From: Nitrososphaeria archaeon
Lineage (GTDB): Archaea > Thermoproteota > Nitrososphaeria > Geothermarchaeales > JDFR-13
DNA length: 64,000 bases
Direction of reading: 5' to 3'
Assembly (NCBI GenBank): GCA_026982095.1
Contig: JALSHT010000005.1
Location: forward strand, 23,745 to 87,744
Shown here piece after piece: positions 46,535-55,589 of the stretch. The notes beneath the pieces are model-generated. The model had not been told where the DNA came from. It did not search any database and worked only from the letters and a program-made list of their open reading frames with translations. How positions within the stretch are numbered: the first letter of the stretch is position 1; each line of letters opens with the position of its first letter. The position numbers were made by a program, and so were the translations under genes.

Positions 46535-48382
46535 ATGGCTATGACAAAAAAGGTTACTTTGAAGAGAGAGATCGGTCTACTAGGCTCGTTCTCAATGGGC
46601 TTTGCCGATGTGGGCGCTGACGTTTTCCTAGCTATAGGATTAGTAGCTCTCTACGCAGCTGGATACAGCCCCTTAGCCTTCTTGATAGCCTCTATATGCT
46701 ATATAACTACTGGGCTGGTTTATGCTGAACTATCGGAGTTGTATCCCTACGCAGGGGGTGCTCAGGTATATGGAACCAAAGCCGGTGGGGACCTCCTGGG
46801 ATTCTTGATGGGATGGGCTATACTATTGGACTATACGTTGGGGATTGCTTTGTTCTCTATAGCGGCTGCTGGATACCTTTCATTCATATTCCCAACTATA
46901 GAGACGCCTATACAGCTATTTGGCCTTGAGATAAGTGGTGTGGGAACCACTGCATTCATAATCATACTCTTCCTAATAGGCATCAATATTATAGGGATTA
47001 AGGAATCTAGCAACTTCAACGTGGCAATGGTATTACTAACTATAGTGACTGAAATCGCGGTACTAATATTGGGTTTCATATTCGCATTCGACCTAGGCAA
47101 GTTTCTCAACGAACTAAGTATATTTGGAAATCCTGATCCAATAAAATATGTTGACTACACTGGATTACTTAATATCGAGACAGAGAACTTTCTCTATGGA
47201 GTAACTCTCGCGATGAGCAGCTACATAGGTATAGAGTCTATTGCACAGGCTGCTGAGGAGACTAGGAATCCCTGGAAACATTTACACAGTGCGTTTAAGA
47301 TTGGCATAGTTGCTGTGGTATTCTTCACAATATCCTTCAGTGTACTGGGTCTAGGAGTTCTTGGGTGGAAGGTTTTGGCTAATGAGGCGTATAATCCAAT
47401 AGCCACTATAGCCAGTAGAATCCCAGTTATCGGGGGTATATTCTCACTGGGTGTTGCTATAGTTGCATTCGCTATAAACACAGTATCGACAAATACCGGT
47501 GTGATTGGTGTTTCGAGAGTTGTATATAGCATGTCACGGTTCGATATGCTCCCTAAAGTATTTAGTAAACTACACCCTACAAGAGCCACCCCATACGTCA
47601 GCATAATAGTATTCAGCCTAATTGGAGGGTCCCTAGCGATAACTGGTGAGATACACTTTGTAGCAAGCCTATATAATTTCGGGGCGTTACTCAGCTACTT
47701 CCTAGTAAACTATAGTCATATAAGGCTTAGAAGTATTGATAGGAATGCCTATAGAAATTGGAAGACACCTTTAAACATAGAGTTTAGAGGTACTGAATAT
47801 AGTCTAATAGCCCTTCTCGGAGTCATATCTACTGGAACCCTATTCAGCCTAGTCCTACTATATCATCCAGACGGTAGGACACTCGGCATCGCCTGGATGG
47901 TTGCAGGTCTCCTCCTATATATACTCTACAGGAGATGGAAGGGATGGGGTCTAGTGGAATATAGGTCGGCGGAGGCTATACCCCCTGCCACTCCTCATCT
48001 ACACACCGCTGTCGTTCTAACCCCAGATATAGATCCGGAGAAGGTTGCGGAGGCGATACGGATTCAACTACCCAGGATTCATAAGATATATGTCGTGGGT
48101 AATTTGATGCTATCTCCAAAGACATCCTCCACCGTAGGTGTTAAACTTGCATTGGACTTCGAGAATGATCTTGAGAGGCTTGTAGAGATATTGGAGGAGA
48201 TGGGGTATGTAGCAGAGCATAGAATCGTTGTCGGCGGTGAAGAACAATTGTTGAGACTTGCAGAGGAGCTGCAGGTAGACCAAATAGCCTATATAACACC
48301 TAAACGTGCACGGAGGAAGGCCTTCGAGAGACGCCTTAAAAGGGGTATAAGAGGTGTTGAGACGATATATTTATATATATAG
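46535..48382 (+). CDS. APC-family amino-acid permease with fused stress-protein-like domain
   Basis: About 615 residues. Residues 1-470 form a 12-helix APC permease (GFADVGADVFLAIG for helix 1, AELSELYPYAGGAQVYGTKAGG for the conserved helix-2 region, SSYIGIESIAQAAEETRNPWKHL for helix 6-7). The soluble tail (about 480-615) resembles a universal-stress-protein domain. The next two genes encode a lone AsnC-type ligand domain and another stress protein, suggesting control of transport by amino acid or nucleotide sensing. ATG 46535 is preferred over GTG 46520. Confidence 0.88.
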   Translation: MAMTKKVTLKREIGLLGSFSMGFADVGADVFLAIGLVALYAAGYSPLAFLIASICYITTGLVYAELSELYPYAGGAQVYGTKAGGDLLGFLMGWAILLDYTLGIALFSIAAAGYLSFIFPTIETPIQLFGLEISGVGTTAFIIILFLIGINIIGIKESSNFNVAMVLLTIVTEIAVLILGFIFAFDLGKFLNELSIFGNPDPIKYVDYTGLLNIETENFLYGVTLAMSSYIGIESIAQAAEETRNPWKHLHSAFKIGIVAVVFFTISFSVLGLGVLGWKVLANEAYNPIATIASRIPVIGGIFSLGVAIVAFAINTVSTNTGVIGVSRVVYSMSRFDMLPKVFSKLHPTRATPYVSIIVFSLIGGSLAITGEIHFVASLYNFGALLSYFLVNYSHIRLRSIDRNAYRNWKTPLNIEFRGTEYSLIALLGVISTGTLFSLVLLYHPDGRTLGIAWMVAGLLLYILYRRWKGWGLVEYRSAEAIPPATPHLHTAVVLTPDIDPEKVAEAIRIQLPRIHKIYVVGNLMLSPKTSSTVGVKLALDFENDLERLVEILEEMGYVAEHRIVVGGEEQLLRLAEELQVDQIAYITPKRARRKAFERRLKRGIRGVETIYLYI

Positions 48383-48405
48383 GGTCGTGTGTGAAGGGTT
48401 ATTTT

Positions 48406-48642
48406 ATGAAGGCTATCGTACTAGTGGTTGTAGAGCCTAACAAGCTGGATAATGTTTGTAAGGCTCTATCTAGGCTGGAGGAGACTACTAAGGTGTATGA
48501 AATCACAGGTGAGTTCGATATATTCACAGAAATTGAGGTGGATGATGTGGAGACATTCAGACATATATTGAAGGATAAGATAATGAAGATAAACGGTGTT
48601 AGAATGACCCAGAGCAGTCTAGTGATAGGCGAGTGGAAGTGA
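48406..48642 (+). CDS. Stand-alone Lrp/AsnC ligand-binding (RAM) domain
   Basis: 78 residues from ATG 48406. The pattern AIVLVVVEP, DNVCKALSRLEETTKVYEITGEFDIFTEIEV, then LKDKIMKINGVRMTQSSLVI is the RAM/AsnC_trans_reg fold without its helix-turn-helix. Such lone domains form octameric rings that bind amino acids. Between a permease and a stress protein, it is a candidate sensor of the transported substrate. A GTG at 48391 would add five residues. Confidence 0.85.
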   Translation: MKAIVLVVVEPNKLDNVCKALSRLEETTKVYEITGEFDIFTEIEVDDVETFRHILKDKIMKINGVRMTQSSLVIGEWK

Positions 48643-48643
48643 G

Positions 48644-49057
48644 ATGAGGATATTAGTCCCTGTAGGTCTCTATACTTCACCCTACCCATATAGGAGACTA
48701 CCTAAGATACTTGGTAGGAGTAATGTGGAGGCCATAGTATTCACTGCGATACCAATACCACAACCAACCTCACTTGACCATATAGAGGATTCCGACATAG
48801 AGATAGTGAAGAAGTATAGGGAGAAGCAGGATGTGATAGGCCAGTTGCTAAGGGAGTTTGGGTTTAGGGTATCGGATAAAATCGTCTATGCTAGGGATGT
48901 GGCGGAGGCTATCCAGCTAGAGATACGTGAGCATAGGTATGACCTAGTCGTCCTAGTAAAACGCAAGAGACTACCTAGATTCATCGGCAGAAGTGTGAGT
49001 AGAACCCTACTTGGTAAGATAGATACACCAATACTTATATTGACTATGGAGGAGTGA
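48644..49057 (+). CDS. Universal-stress-protein-like protein
   Basis: 137 residues. ILVPVGLYTSP start, KYREKQDVIGQLLREFGFRV, and the late LVVLVKRKRLPRFIGRSVSRTLLGKIDTPILIL correspond to the USP fold's ATP-binding end (GxxGSVSxxV is changed to IGRSVSRTL). Same fold as the permease tail. Overlaps the nuclease gene start by four bases. Confidence 0.8.
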   Translation: MRILVPVGLYTSPYPYRRLPKILGRSNVEAIVFTAIPIPQPTSLDHIEDSDIEIVKKYREKQDVIGQLLREFGFRVSDKIVYARDVAEAIQLEIREHRYDLVVLVKRKRLPRFIGRSVSRTLLGKIDTPILILTMEE

Positions 49058-49653
49058 TGGAGCTAGATAAGCTTGATCCCCACAGGCTTCTAATCATACT
49101 ATCCCTATATAGCGGTAGAGACCCTACAGAACTATTCGCCAAGTACGAAATTCCATATAGTGAATACCCAATACTCAAGGAAGCCTCTATTGGGGTTGGA
49201 GCTAATGAATGGAGAGAGATAATCCTCCGCCTAGCAGGTAAGGGTTATCTCCATGAAATCTCAGAGATCATAACGTGGAGGGATTTTGAGAGGCTTACTG
49301 CCATGATATTCGTGGAGTATGGTTTCCAGGTCTACCAAGGTCTTAGGATAAAAAGGTATGAGTATGACGTGGTTGCTTCGAAGGAGGGGGTAACCTTTTG
49401 TATAGACTGTAAACAGTGGAATAGAGTTCTATACCCATCTACCATTAGGAGAATTGCTGAGGGGCTATATAGGAGATGCCCATACCTAAAGGAGAGGTTT
49501 GATGGAGATATATACCCACTTATAACCTCTCTACTATCTACAAGACACTATTTTATAAAGGGGGTGGGAGTTATACCAATAACCCTATTAAATGACTTTC
49601 TACTCAACCTAAAGTACGTTATTGACAAGGGGCTTATAAAGCCCATCACCTAG
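49054..49653 (+). CDS. PD-(D/E)XK restriction-endonuclease-like protein
   Basis: 199 residues. N-terminal helical part (1-70) then the nuclease core: WRDFERL (Glu79), EYGFQV, YEYDVVAS (Asp105) and CIDCKQW (Asp118, Lys120), the PD-(D/E)XK catalytic set, as in Mrr and archaeal resolvase-like enzymes. A C-terminal part has ITSLLSTRHYFIKGVGVIPI. It could cut or repair DNA; target unknown. No methylase nearby, so classical restriction is unlikely. Starts with ATGATGG overlapping the stress-protein stop. Confidence 0.82.
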   Translation: MMELDKLDPHRLLIILSLYSGRDPTELFAKYEIPYSEYPILKEASIGVGANEWREIILRLAGKGYLHEISEIITWRDFERLTAMIFVEYGFQVYQGLRIKRYEYDVVASKEGVTFCIDCKQWNRVLYPSTIRRIAEGLYRRCPYLKERFDGDIYPLITSLLSTRHYFIKGVGVIPITLLNDFLLNLKYVIDKGLIKPIT

Positions 49654-49828
49654 CCAAAAGCCTATTACCCATATCCCTCCTAACCTTCTCTAAAACTGTG
49701 AAGCCACACTCTGGACATTGATAAATATTCCGCCTATTCTCGCTGAAAACCCTGTATGCTGTGAATACACCGCCACATCTTAGGCATCTATATCTGATAG
49801 TCTTGGACTCCACCTTAATATTCCTCAT
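49646..49828 (-). CDS. rpoP: RNA polymerase subunit P-like zinc ribbon (Rpo12)
   Basis: 60 residues: YRCLRCGGVF, then IYQCPECGFTVLEKVRRD and an LLAR end. The two CxxC knuckles, spacing and the K-x-R tail match RpoP/Rpb12, a small polymerase subunit. Slightly longer than most (48-50), with a ten-residue N-terminal extension. Generic zinc-ribbon protein is the alternative. Convergent with the nuclease gene. Confidence 0.7.
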   Translation of the reverse strand: MRNIKVESKTIRYRCLRCGGVFTAYRVFSENRRNIYQCPECGFTVLEKVRRDMGNRLLAR

Positions 49829-49892
49829 CGCTAGAAGAATTTATATAGGCGGGGGTGTTTAAAAGGATTTTGCTTTATGAGGTGTATAATGC

Positions 49893-50999
49893 ATGCCTTC
49901 AATAGCTATTTTCACCCCCACCCGATCATCGATAAAGCTTTTCTATAGGGTATATAGAGAGTTATATGAGGATGGGGGGTTCACCATCCTACACTACGAT
50001 GTTGTCGAGGAGTCTGGGTGGTTTGAAAAGGGGGTGCAGTACGTATCATTAGATTATGACAAGCCAGCTAGAGTCCTTAAGTATGATGGTGATAGTGATC
50101 TGGCTTCGCTGGTTATTGAGGCTGTTGAGAAGGATGAGCCTGACCTCGCGTTGTTAGCGGGTTATTCAGAGGCTACCAAAGAGATACTAGCTGTTTTAAC
50201 CGGTATGGGGGTGAAAACGATCCATCTAGAGGGGGGTCTAAGGACTTATAGGAAGACCGGAGAGGAGTTGATGAGGCAGATGATAGACTGGTCTTCACAT
50301 GTAAACCTGACTCCAGACATATATGGGTATAAGAATCTGGTTAGAGAGGGGTTTCCAAAGACACAGCTATATAATGTAGGGTCGCTCTTAGTGGACACCG
50401 CATTATCCAATATCTCCAGAGCAGATAAACTGAGCAGCATCATTGAGGAGCTGGAACTAACTAAAAATAGATATATATATGCCTACACTGAGAGAATAAA
50501 CCCAAGGAACTTCCTAGAGCATCTTGGAAGGGCATCTATAAAGTGGGATATCGATATTGTGGTACCTCTTACAAAGGCTCAGAAGAGGAGTTTGATAGAA
50601 GGAAATGTATATTACGACCTAATGACTAAATACTATCTAGTCTTGATAGAGATTCAAGACTATCTAGACCATCTATCCCTAATAAATAACTCGAGGCATG
50701 TAATCACGGACTCCTCCGAGCTTGCTCTCGAGACTGTCGTTCTGAGGAGGGGTGTCTCTATAGTAGATGGCTCGGACGACCTCTACCGGCTTATTGACAG
50801 GGGGATGGCATCACAAGCCTCTCTTGAGTCCCTAGGTAAATTACCACTCGACTCACTAAGAAGAAGGGGTGGGGTAGACCCCATCAAGGTGTTCGGTGGA
50901 GGGGAGAGCCACCTCAGGGTTATCGACGCTATAGACGGATTTATAGATGAGGAGTTGGTACTTCCAGAGTGGAATGGACCGGTGCATATGGAGGAGTGA
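49893..50999 (+). CDS. UDP-GlcNAc 2-epimerase-family protein
   Basis: 368 residues of the GT-B-like WecB fold. It has IHLEGGLRTYRKTGEELMRQMIDWSSHVNLTP (the EAGLR...ExxR...D...D family motif is HLEGGLRTY...EELMRQMID), YNVGSLLVDTA, and DSSELALETVVLRR with the SGG region changed to DSSEL. Several residues are divergent, so substrate is unsure. The next gene is a dolichyl-phosphate mannosyltransferase-like enzyme, pointing to surface glycan or N-glycan synthesis. Confidence 0.78.
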   Translation: MPSIAIFTPTRSSIKLFYRVYRELYEDGGFTILHYDVVEESGWFEKGVQYVSLDYDKPARVLKYDGDSDLASLVIEAVEKDEPDLALLAGYSEATKEILAVLTGMGVKTIHLEGGLRTYRKTGEELMRQMIDWSSHVNLTPDIYGYKNLVREGFPKTQLYNVGSLLVDTALSNISRADKLSSIIEELELTKNRYIYAYTERINPRNFLEHLGRASIKWDIDIVVPLTKAQKRSLIEGNVYYDLMTKYYLVLIEIQDYLDHLSLINNSRHVITDSSELALETVVLRRGVSIVDGSDDLYRLIDRGMASQASLESLGKLPLDSLRRRGGVDPIKVFGGGESHLRVIDAIDGFIDEELVLPEWNGPVHMEE

Positions 51000-51004
51000 A
51001 TAGG

Positions 51005-51742
51005 TTGACGAGTATAGTCATAATCCCAGCCTATAATGAGAGGGATAATTTATCTAGGCTTCTTCCATCTATATTCCAGTATCAAGAATTCGATATTCTG
51101 GTTATAGATGACTACACAGGGGACGGAACGCCTGAGCTCCTTAAGAATATGAAGAGGGTGTATGGGGAGAGGCTAAACTTCATAGTCAGGAGGGGTAAGA
51201 GGGGGTACACGTCTGCATTGAAAGAGGGCTATAGATATGCATTGGAGACTGGATATAAATACATCTTCCAGATGGACGCGGATCTACAGCATGACCCAAG
51301 ATATTTAAATCCTCTTCTGGAAGAAGTGAGGAGGGGGTATGGCCTTGTAATAGCATCCAGATATGTAGATGCGGGCGGTGTACAGGGGTGGCCATTACAC
51401 AGGAGAGTTATAAGTATAGTAGCAAACGTATATGCCAGGACTGTGCTAGGAATACCTGCTAAGGACCTGACTAGTGGGTATAGGGTTTTCAGTGGAGAGA
51501 CTCTCTCAAGCATAGTAGATAATATAAGCCTATCTAAAGGATTCTTCATCCAGGTTGAGACTGCCTATCTAACACATAGATGTGGATATAGACTCTCTGA
51601 GATACCGTTTATATTCAAGGCTAGGGAGAGGGGGTCGTCGAAACTGGATATTATGAAGATAATAGAGTTTTTTATAAATGTTCTGAGACTTAGATATTCG
51701 GGAGATGGAGGCGGCAATTGCATTCATACAACCAAGGCTTAG
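51005..51742 (+). CDS. Family 2 glycosyltransferase, dolichol-phosphate mannosyltransferase-like
   Basis: About 245 residues of the GT-A fold: SIVIIPAYNERDNL, LVIDDYTGDGT, MDADLQHDP with the DxD-type metal motif, GLVIASRYVDAGGV and TSGYRVFSGE. These match DPM1-like enzymes that load dolichyl phosphate with a sugar from a nucleotide. TTG 51005 was chosen because GGAGG lies about ten bases upstream and homology begins there; GTG 50996 overlaps the previous stop. The last 38 bases overlap the nitrilase gene. Confidence 0.88.
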   Translation: MTSIVIIPAYNERDNLSRLLPSIFQYQEFDILVIDDYTGDGTPELLKNMKRVYGERLNFIVRRGKRGYTSALKEGYRYALETGYKYIFQMDADLQHDPRYLNPLLEEVRRGYGLVIASRYVDAGGVQGWPLHRRVISIVANVYARTVLGIPAKDLTSGYRVFSGETLSSIVDNISLSKGFFIQVETAYLTHRCGYRLSEIPFIFKARERGSSKLDIMKIIEFFINVLRLRYSGDGGGNCIHTTKA

Positions 51743-52523
51743 GTTTGGAGATTTCGAATATAATGTGGAGAGGATATACAACCTTTTCGAACGACTATCA
51801 TCTCCTGACCTAGTGGTTCTACCAGAACTCAGCTTCACCGGCTACCTATTTAGGGATAGGGAGGAGGTGTATAGACTTGGAGAGAAGTATGGGGAAGAGT
51901 CTCTAAAGGAAGGTTTAGAACTTAGCGACAAATATTCTACAGCGGTAGTGGCTGGATTTACTGAGTTGGATGGGGGAAAAATATATAATTCAGCGTTTAT
52001 TGCGTATAGAGGTGAGCTTCTAGGAGTATATAGGAAGATACACCTATTCAAAGATGAGAAGGATTGGTTCGATCCTGGAGATAAACCACCCGAGGTCTAT
52101 GACATAGGGTTTAGGGTTGGCATAATGATCTGTTTCGACTGGATATTTCCAGAGGTGGCTAGGACGTTGGGTTTGAAAGGGGCAGACGTGATTGCTCATC
52201 CTAGTAACCTCGTCTTCGACTACGCATATACAGCGATGCTGGTCAGGGGTAGGGAGAACTCTGTATATACAGTTACCGCTAATAGAGTTGGTGTTGATGA
52301 CCGTGGCTTCAAGAGACTTGTTTTCAAGGGTATGAGCCAGATAACCTCCCCAGACATGAAAATAATTTATAGGGCGAAGCCATATACTGAGGAGGCTTAT
52401 GAAGCATATGTCGATATCTCTAGGGCTAGGGACAAGTGGATAACGGATAAGAATCACGTTTTTGGGGATAGGAGACCAGAGCTATATAACCTGGATAGAG
52501 AGTATCTATACATGGAAGACTAG
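51705..52523 (+). CDS. Carbon-nitrogen hydrolase (nitrilase superfamily)
   Basis: 272 residues with the Glu-Lys-Cys triad: Glu41 in LPELSFTGY, Lys111 in YRKIHLF and Cys143 in MICFDWIFPE. The family hydrolyses amides, for example omega-amidase or N-carbamoyl substrates. A branch cannot be chosen by eye. Tightly packed between glycosyltransferase and NreA genes, likely one transcript. Confidence 0.9.
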   Translation: MEAAIAFIQPRLRFGDFEYNVERIYNLFERLSSPDLVVLPELSFTGYLFRDREEVYRLGEKYGEESLKEGLELSDKYSTAVVAGFTELDGGKIYNSAFIAYRGELLGVYRKIHLFKDEKDWFDPGDKPPEVYDIGFRVGIMICFDWIFPEVARTLGLKGADVIAHPSNLVFDYAYTAMLVRGRENSVYTVTANRVGVDDRGFKRLVFKGMSQITSPDMKIIYRAKPYTEEAYEAYVDISRARDKWITDKNHVFGDRRPELYNLDREYLYMED

Positions 52524-52525
52524 AA

Positions 52526-53803
52526 ATGGATATAGACGATATACTTAAGCTCTCCCGAGTGAGCCGGGTAATTAAGCCACGGATATACCAGGATAGTCTA
52601 TGTATAAAGTGTAGGGGGCGAGACCTACTCTGTGGGAAGCCTATATGCCCTGTAATAACAGAGTATAAGGTTTTCCTCGATTCTCTGAGGGATATCGATA
52701 GGGAGGATATCCATGGTTCAAGCCCCCCCAGTATATTCGTAGGTAGAATTGGGTATCCTAAGGTTGTTCTGGGGGCGATGGTTCCTCCAGAGAGTGGGGA
52801 CACGTCATTATATGACTATCCAGAGAGGTGGGATAACCTTGGACTTATAGATATACTTAGATTTAGGAGTAGGCTTGTTATGGGATGGTATAGGGTGGAT
52901 AGGAATATACCGTCGAGGATGCAAAGGGAATATATGGATCTCCTCGATATAAGTCTATCGAGAACTAGTCCGGAGGTTGAGATGGGTCTTAAGGCGAGGC
53001 CCGTTAAAGTGATTGATATTGACGAGGACATAACTCCTTTCGGGCCTAGGGCTCCGGTGAAAAAGATCAGCATAGGTACCCTCAAGATAGACTATAAGAT
53101 TCTGAAGAGGGTTGAGGACTGGGATTTGAGGGCGGGTGAAGCTGTTATAGAGCTGTATAGGGAGGGGGTTGATGTGAGTAGGATAATCAGAGTATTCAGT
53201 ATTGGAGGGCTAGGTGTAAAGAGAAATAGGGTGTTGGTCCCCACCAGATGGTCTATAACAGCTGTAGATGACATCATAGGGAGATGGCTATATACTAAAG
53301 TTAGAGGGTTCCCCCCGATAGATAAGTATCTAGTCTTTGAGTATAGCTATCTAGAGAATAGGTATGTGGCTCTAATGATTCCGGAAACATGGATGTATGA
53401 GTTTATGGAGGCCTGGTATCCAGGGACGTTTTGGAATAGGGTTGGTGAGGGGGTCATTGTAGAGGGTGACTACGAGATAGGGCGTCCAAGGAAGGAGTAT
53501 GCGGAGATAGGGGGTTGCTACTATGCAGCTAGACTGGCTACATTGGAATATCTGCATAAGATAGGTAGAACAGCTGGAGTGGTGATTTTTAGGGAGGCGT
53601 ATCCAGGATACATATTTCCCGTAGGAGTATGGAGTGTTAGAGAGAGTGTGAGGAGGATGTATCGGAGAAGCCCCATAGAGTTTGGTTGTTTGGAGGAGGC
53701 CCTTGAATACATATATAGTAGGCTGAGGACACCTAGCCATATGTGGAGGAGTAGGGTACTGGAGTTCCTCTCTAGACAGAGGAGGATCAGTGATTATCTA
53801 TGA
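52526..53803 (+). CDS. NreA-type DNA repair protein
   Basis: 425 residues of the archaeal Nre family. N-terminal zinc-finger-like cysteines (CIKC, LCGKPICP), FVGRIGYPKVVLGAMVPP, and the long conserved C-terminal half (FPPIDKYLVFEYSYLENRY, GGCYYAARLA, REAYPGYIFPVGVW). The very end, QRRISDYL, fits a PCNA-interaction motif (Q-x2-I-x2-Y-L). NreA acts with PCNA in repair of alkylation damage in Haloferax. Overlaps the radical SAM gene by four bases. Confidence 0.88.
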   Translation: MDIDDILKLSRVSRVIKPRIYQDSLCIKCRGRDLLCGKPICPVITEYKVFLDSLRDIDREDIHGSSPPSIFVGRIGYPKVVLGAMVPPESGDTSLYDYPERWDNLGLIDILRFRSRLVMGWYRVDRNIPSRMQREYMDLLDISLSRTSPEVEMGLKARPVKVIDIDEDITPFGPRAPVKKISIGTLKIDYKILKRVEDWDLRAGEAVIELYREGVDVSRIIRVFSIGGLGVKRNRVLVPTRWSITAVDDIIGRWLYTKVRGFPPIDKYLVFEYSYLENRYVALMIPETWMYEFMEAWYPGTFWNRVGEGVIVEGDYEIGRPRKEYAEIGGCYYAARLATLEYLHKIGRTAGVVIFREAYPGYIFPVGVWSVRESVRRMYRRSPIEFGCLEEALEYIYSRLRTPSHMWRSRVLEFLSRQRRISDYL

Positions 53804-54645
53804 AGCCTATATATAGGCAGGTGTTGGTGGGGAGGTACTATCCACATAAGACTCCGCTTCCAGAGACGGACTATAGTATAAACCCGTATTTTGGATGTGA
53901 AGCTGGATGTAGATACTGTTACTCAATCTACTATTTCAAGGTTAGAAGCGTTGGATACGAGTGGGGGTCTTATATCGAGGCTAAGACGTACCTCCCAAGG
54001 GAGATCTCTAGGAAGCTACATAGGTTTGAGAAGGGGGCGGTGATAGCTATTGGAACCTATATAGATCCATATCAGCCGTGGGAGGCTAGGTTGAAGCTTA
54101 CTAGGAGGATACTAAGGGTTTTAAGGTGGAGGAAGGATCTCCACATATCTATACAGACAAGATACCCCCTTATCCTCAGGGATCTGGATCTGATCTCTGA
54201 TGGTCCCGCAGATATAGGCACATCTATACCCTCTCCAGATAGAGAGTTCACCAGGATATTTGAGCCTAGAGTACCCTCTCCGAAGGCGAGGGCTAGGATG
54301 CTGGGAAGGTTCAGTGAGGAAGGTATAGAGACATGGATATATTACGCTCCTCTAATGCCGTGGATAAATGATGATCCCGCGCTTTTTGAGGAGGTTGTTG
54401 ACATGGCGTTGGACAACGGTGTCAAAACAATATATATTGACATAGTCAGGTTTAGGGTTGGCGTCAAACCACACTTTCTAAAGTATCTCAAGATATATAG
54501 ACCGGAACTCGTGGATAAGTATGAAACCCTAGGTAGGAAGGACTTATACAACTGGTATTCAAAGAAATCTAGGGAGTTGTATGAGGTGGCTAAGAGGAGA
54601 GGGTTGGAGATGGTTGATGCAGAACCTATGATGTTCAAGACGTAA
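53800..54645 (+). CDS. SplB-like radical SAM protein
   Basis: 281 residues. The radical SAM cysteines are in GCEAGCRYCYS (C-x3-C-x2-C), near residues 33-40, with NPYFGCE before and IGTYIDPYQPWEARLKLTRR after. This is COG1533 (SplB-related), whose archaeal members have no fixed role. Coupled to NreA by an ATGA overlap, so a DNA-lesion reversal job is attractive but unproven. Confidence 0.85.
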   Translation: MKPIYRQVLVGRYYPHKTPLPETDYSINPYFGCEAGCRYCYSIYYFKVRSVGYEWGSYIEAKTYLPREISRKLHRFEKGAVIAIGTYIDPYQPWEARLKLTRRILRVLRWRKDLHISIQTRYPLILRDLDLISDGPADIGTSIPSPDREFTRIFEPRVPSPKARARMLGRFSEEGIETWIYYAPLMPWINDDPALFEEVVDMALDNGVKTIYIDIVRFRVGVKPHFLKYLKIYRPELVDKYETLGRKDLYNWYSKKSRELYEVAKRRGLEMVDAEPMMFKT

Positions 54646-54689
54646 GCATCTATATACACATATGGATAATAATTATTTGGTGTAGATGG

Positions 54690-55589
54690 ATGGATAAATA
54701 CATTCTTCAGATAATCCTGGATCTTGGCAGTATAATACTCGCTGTAGTAATAATACTGTTCCTAGCCATACTTATTAGAGCATCTATTAGAGTAGTTAGG
54801 GAGTATGAAAGGGTGGTTATATTCAGATTAGGTAGAGCGATTGGTGTGAAAGGCCCTGGCCTCATATTTCTAATCCCATTCATAGATATTCCTGTAAAGG
54901 TGGATCTGAGGGAGCAGTTTATAGAGGTGACTAAACAAACCTGTATCACCAAGGATAATGCACCAGTAGATATCGACTTCTTAATATATTTTAAGGTAGT
55001 GGATCCCCTGGAGAGTGTGTTGAACGTACGTGATTTCAAAGGAGCTGCAACTGGAGTGGCTACGACAACACTGAGGGCTGTGATAGGGGATATTGAGCTG
55101 GACTCAGTACTGGCTAAGAGAGAAGAGATCAATAACGTCCTTAGGGTAAAGCTGGATGAGGTTACTCAGAAATGGGGTGTAAAGGTGACTCTAGTGGAGA
55201 TTAGAGAGATTTCTCCGCCGAGAGAGGTTCAGGACGCTATGATACGTCAGATGAGTGCTGAGAGGAATAGGAGGGCGATGGTTACGGAGGCGGAGGGTAA
55301 AAAGGAGTCCGCGATAAAGGTTGCGGAGGGTGAGAGGCAGAGTGCTATCCTAAGGGCTGAGGGTGAGCGTCAAGCTATGATTTTAAGGGCTGAGGGATAT
55401 GCACTAGCCCTATCTAAGCTTCTAGAGGTAGCTAGACAGCTTGATGAGAATACGATGACGCTGCAATATCTGGATACCCTGAAGGAAGTGGCTAGGGGTG
55501 AGGCTACGAAGATAGTTCTACCTATAGAGGTGACTAAGATGGTAGAGTCTATAAAGAAGTATCTGGAGGAGAGGAGTGGCGGGGAATGA
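54690..55589 (+). CDS. Stomatin/SPFH (slipin) protein
   Basis: 299 residues. Membrane helix at about 12-32, then the SPFH domain (VREYERVVIFRLGRAIG, GPGLIFLIPFIDIPVKVDLRE, DNAPVDIDFLIYFKV), and a long coiled coil with repeats of AEGERQ (VAEGERQSAILRAEGERQAMI). It forms membrane-bound rings. The next gene, overlapping by four bases, is its known protease partner of the NfeD family. Confidence 0.94.
   Translation: MDKYILQIILDLGSIILAVVIILFLAILIRASIRVVREYERVVIFRLGRAIGVKGPGLIFLIPFIDIPVKVDLREQFIEVTKQTCITKDNAPVDIDFLIYFKVVDPLESVLNVRDFKGAATGVATTTLRAVIGDIELDSVLAKREEINNVLRVKLDEVTQKWGVKVTLVEIREISPPREVQDAMIRQMSAERNRRAMVTEAEGKKESAIKVAEGERQSAILRAEGERQAMILRAEGYALALSKLLEVARQLDENTMTLQYLDTLKEVARGEATKIVLPIEVTKMVESIKKYLEERSGGE

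Noticed and set aside
49054..49653. PD-(D/E)XK protein as part of a restriction-modification or defence island
   Set aside because: No methyltransferase, no specificity subunit and no other defence gene nearby; neighbours are housekeeping.
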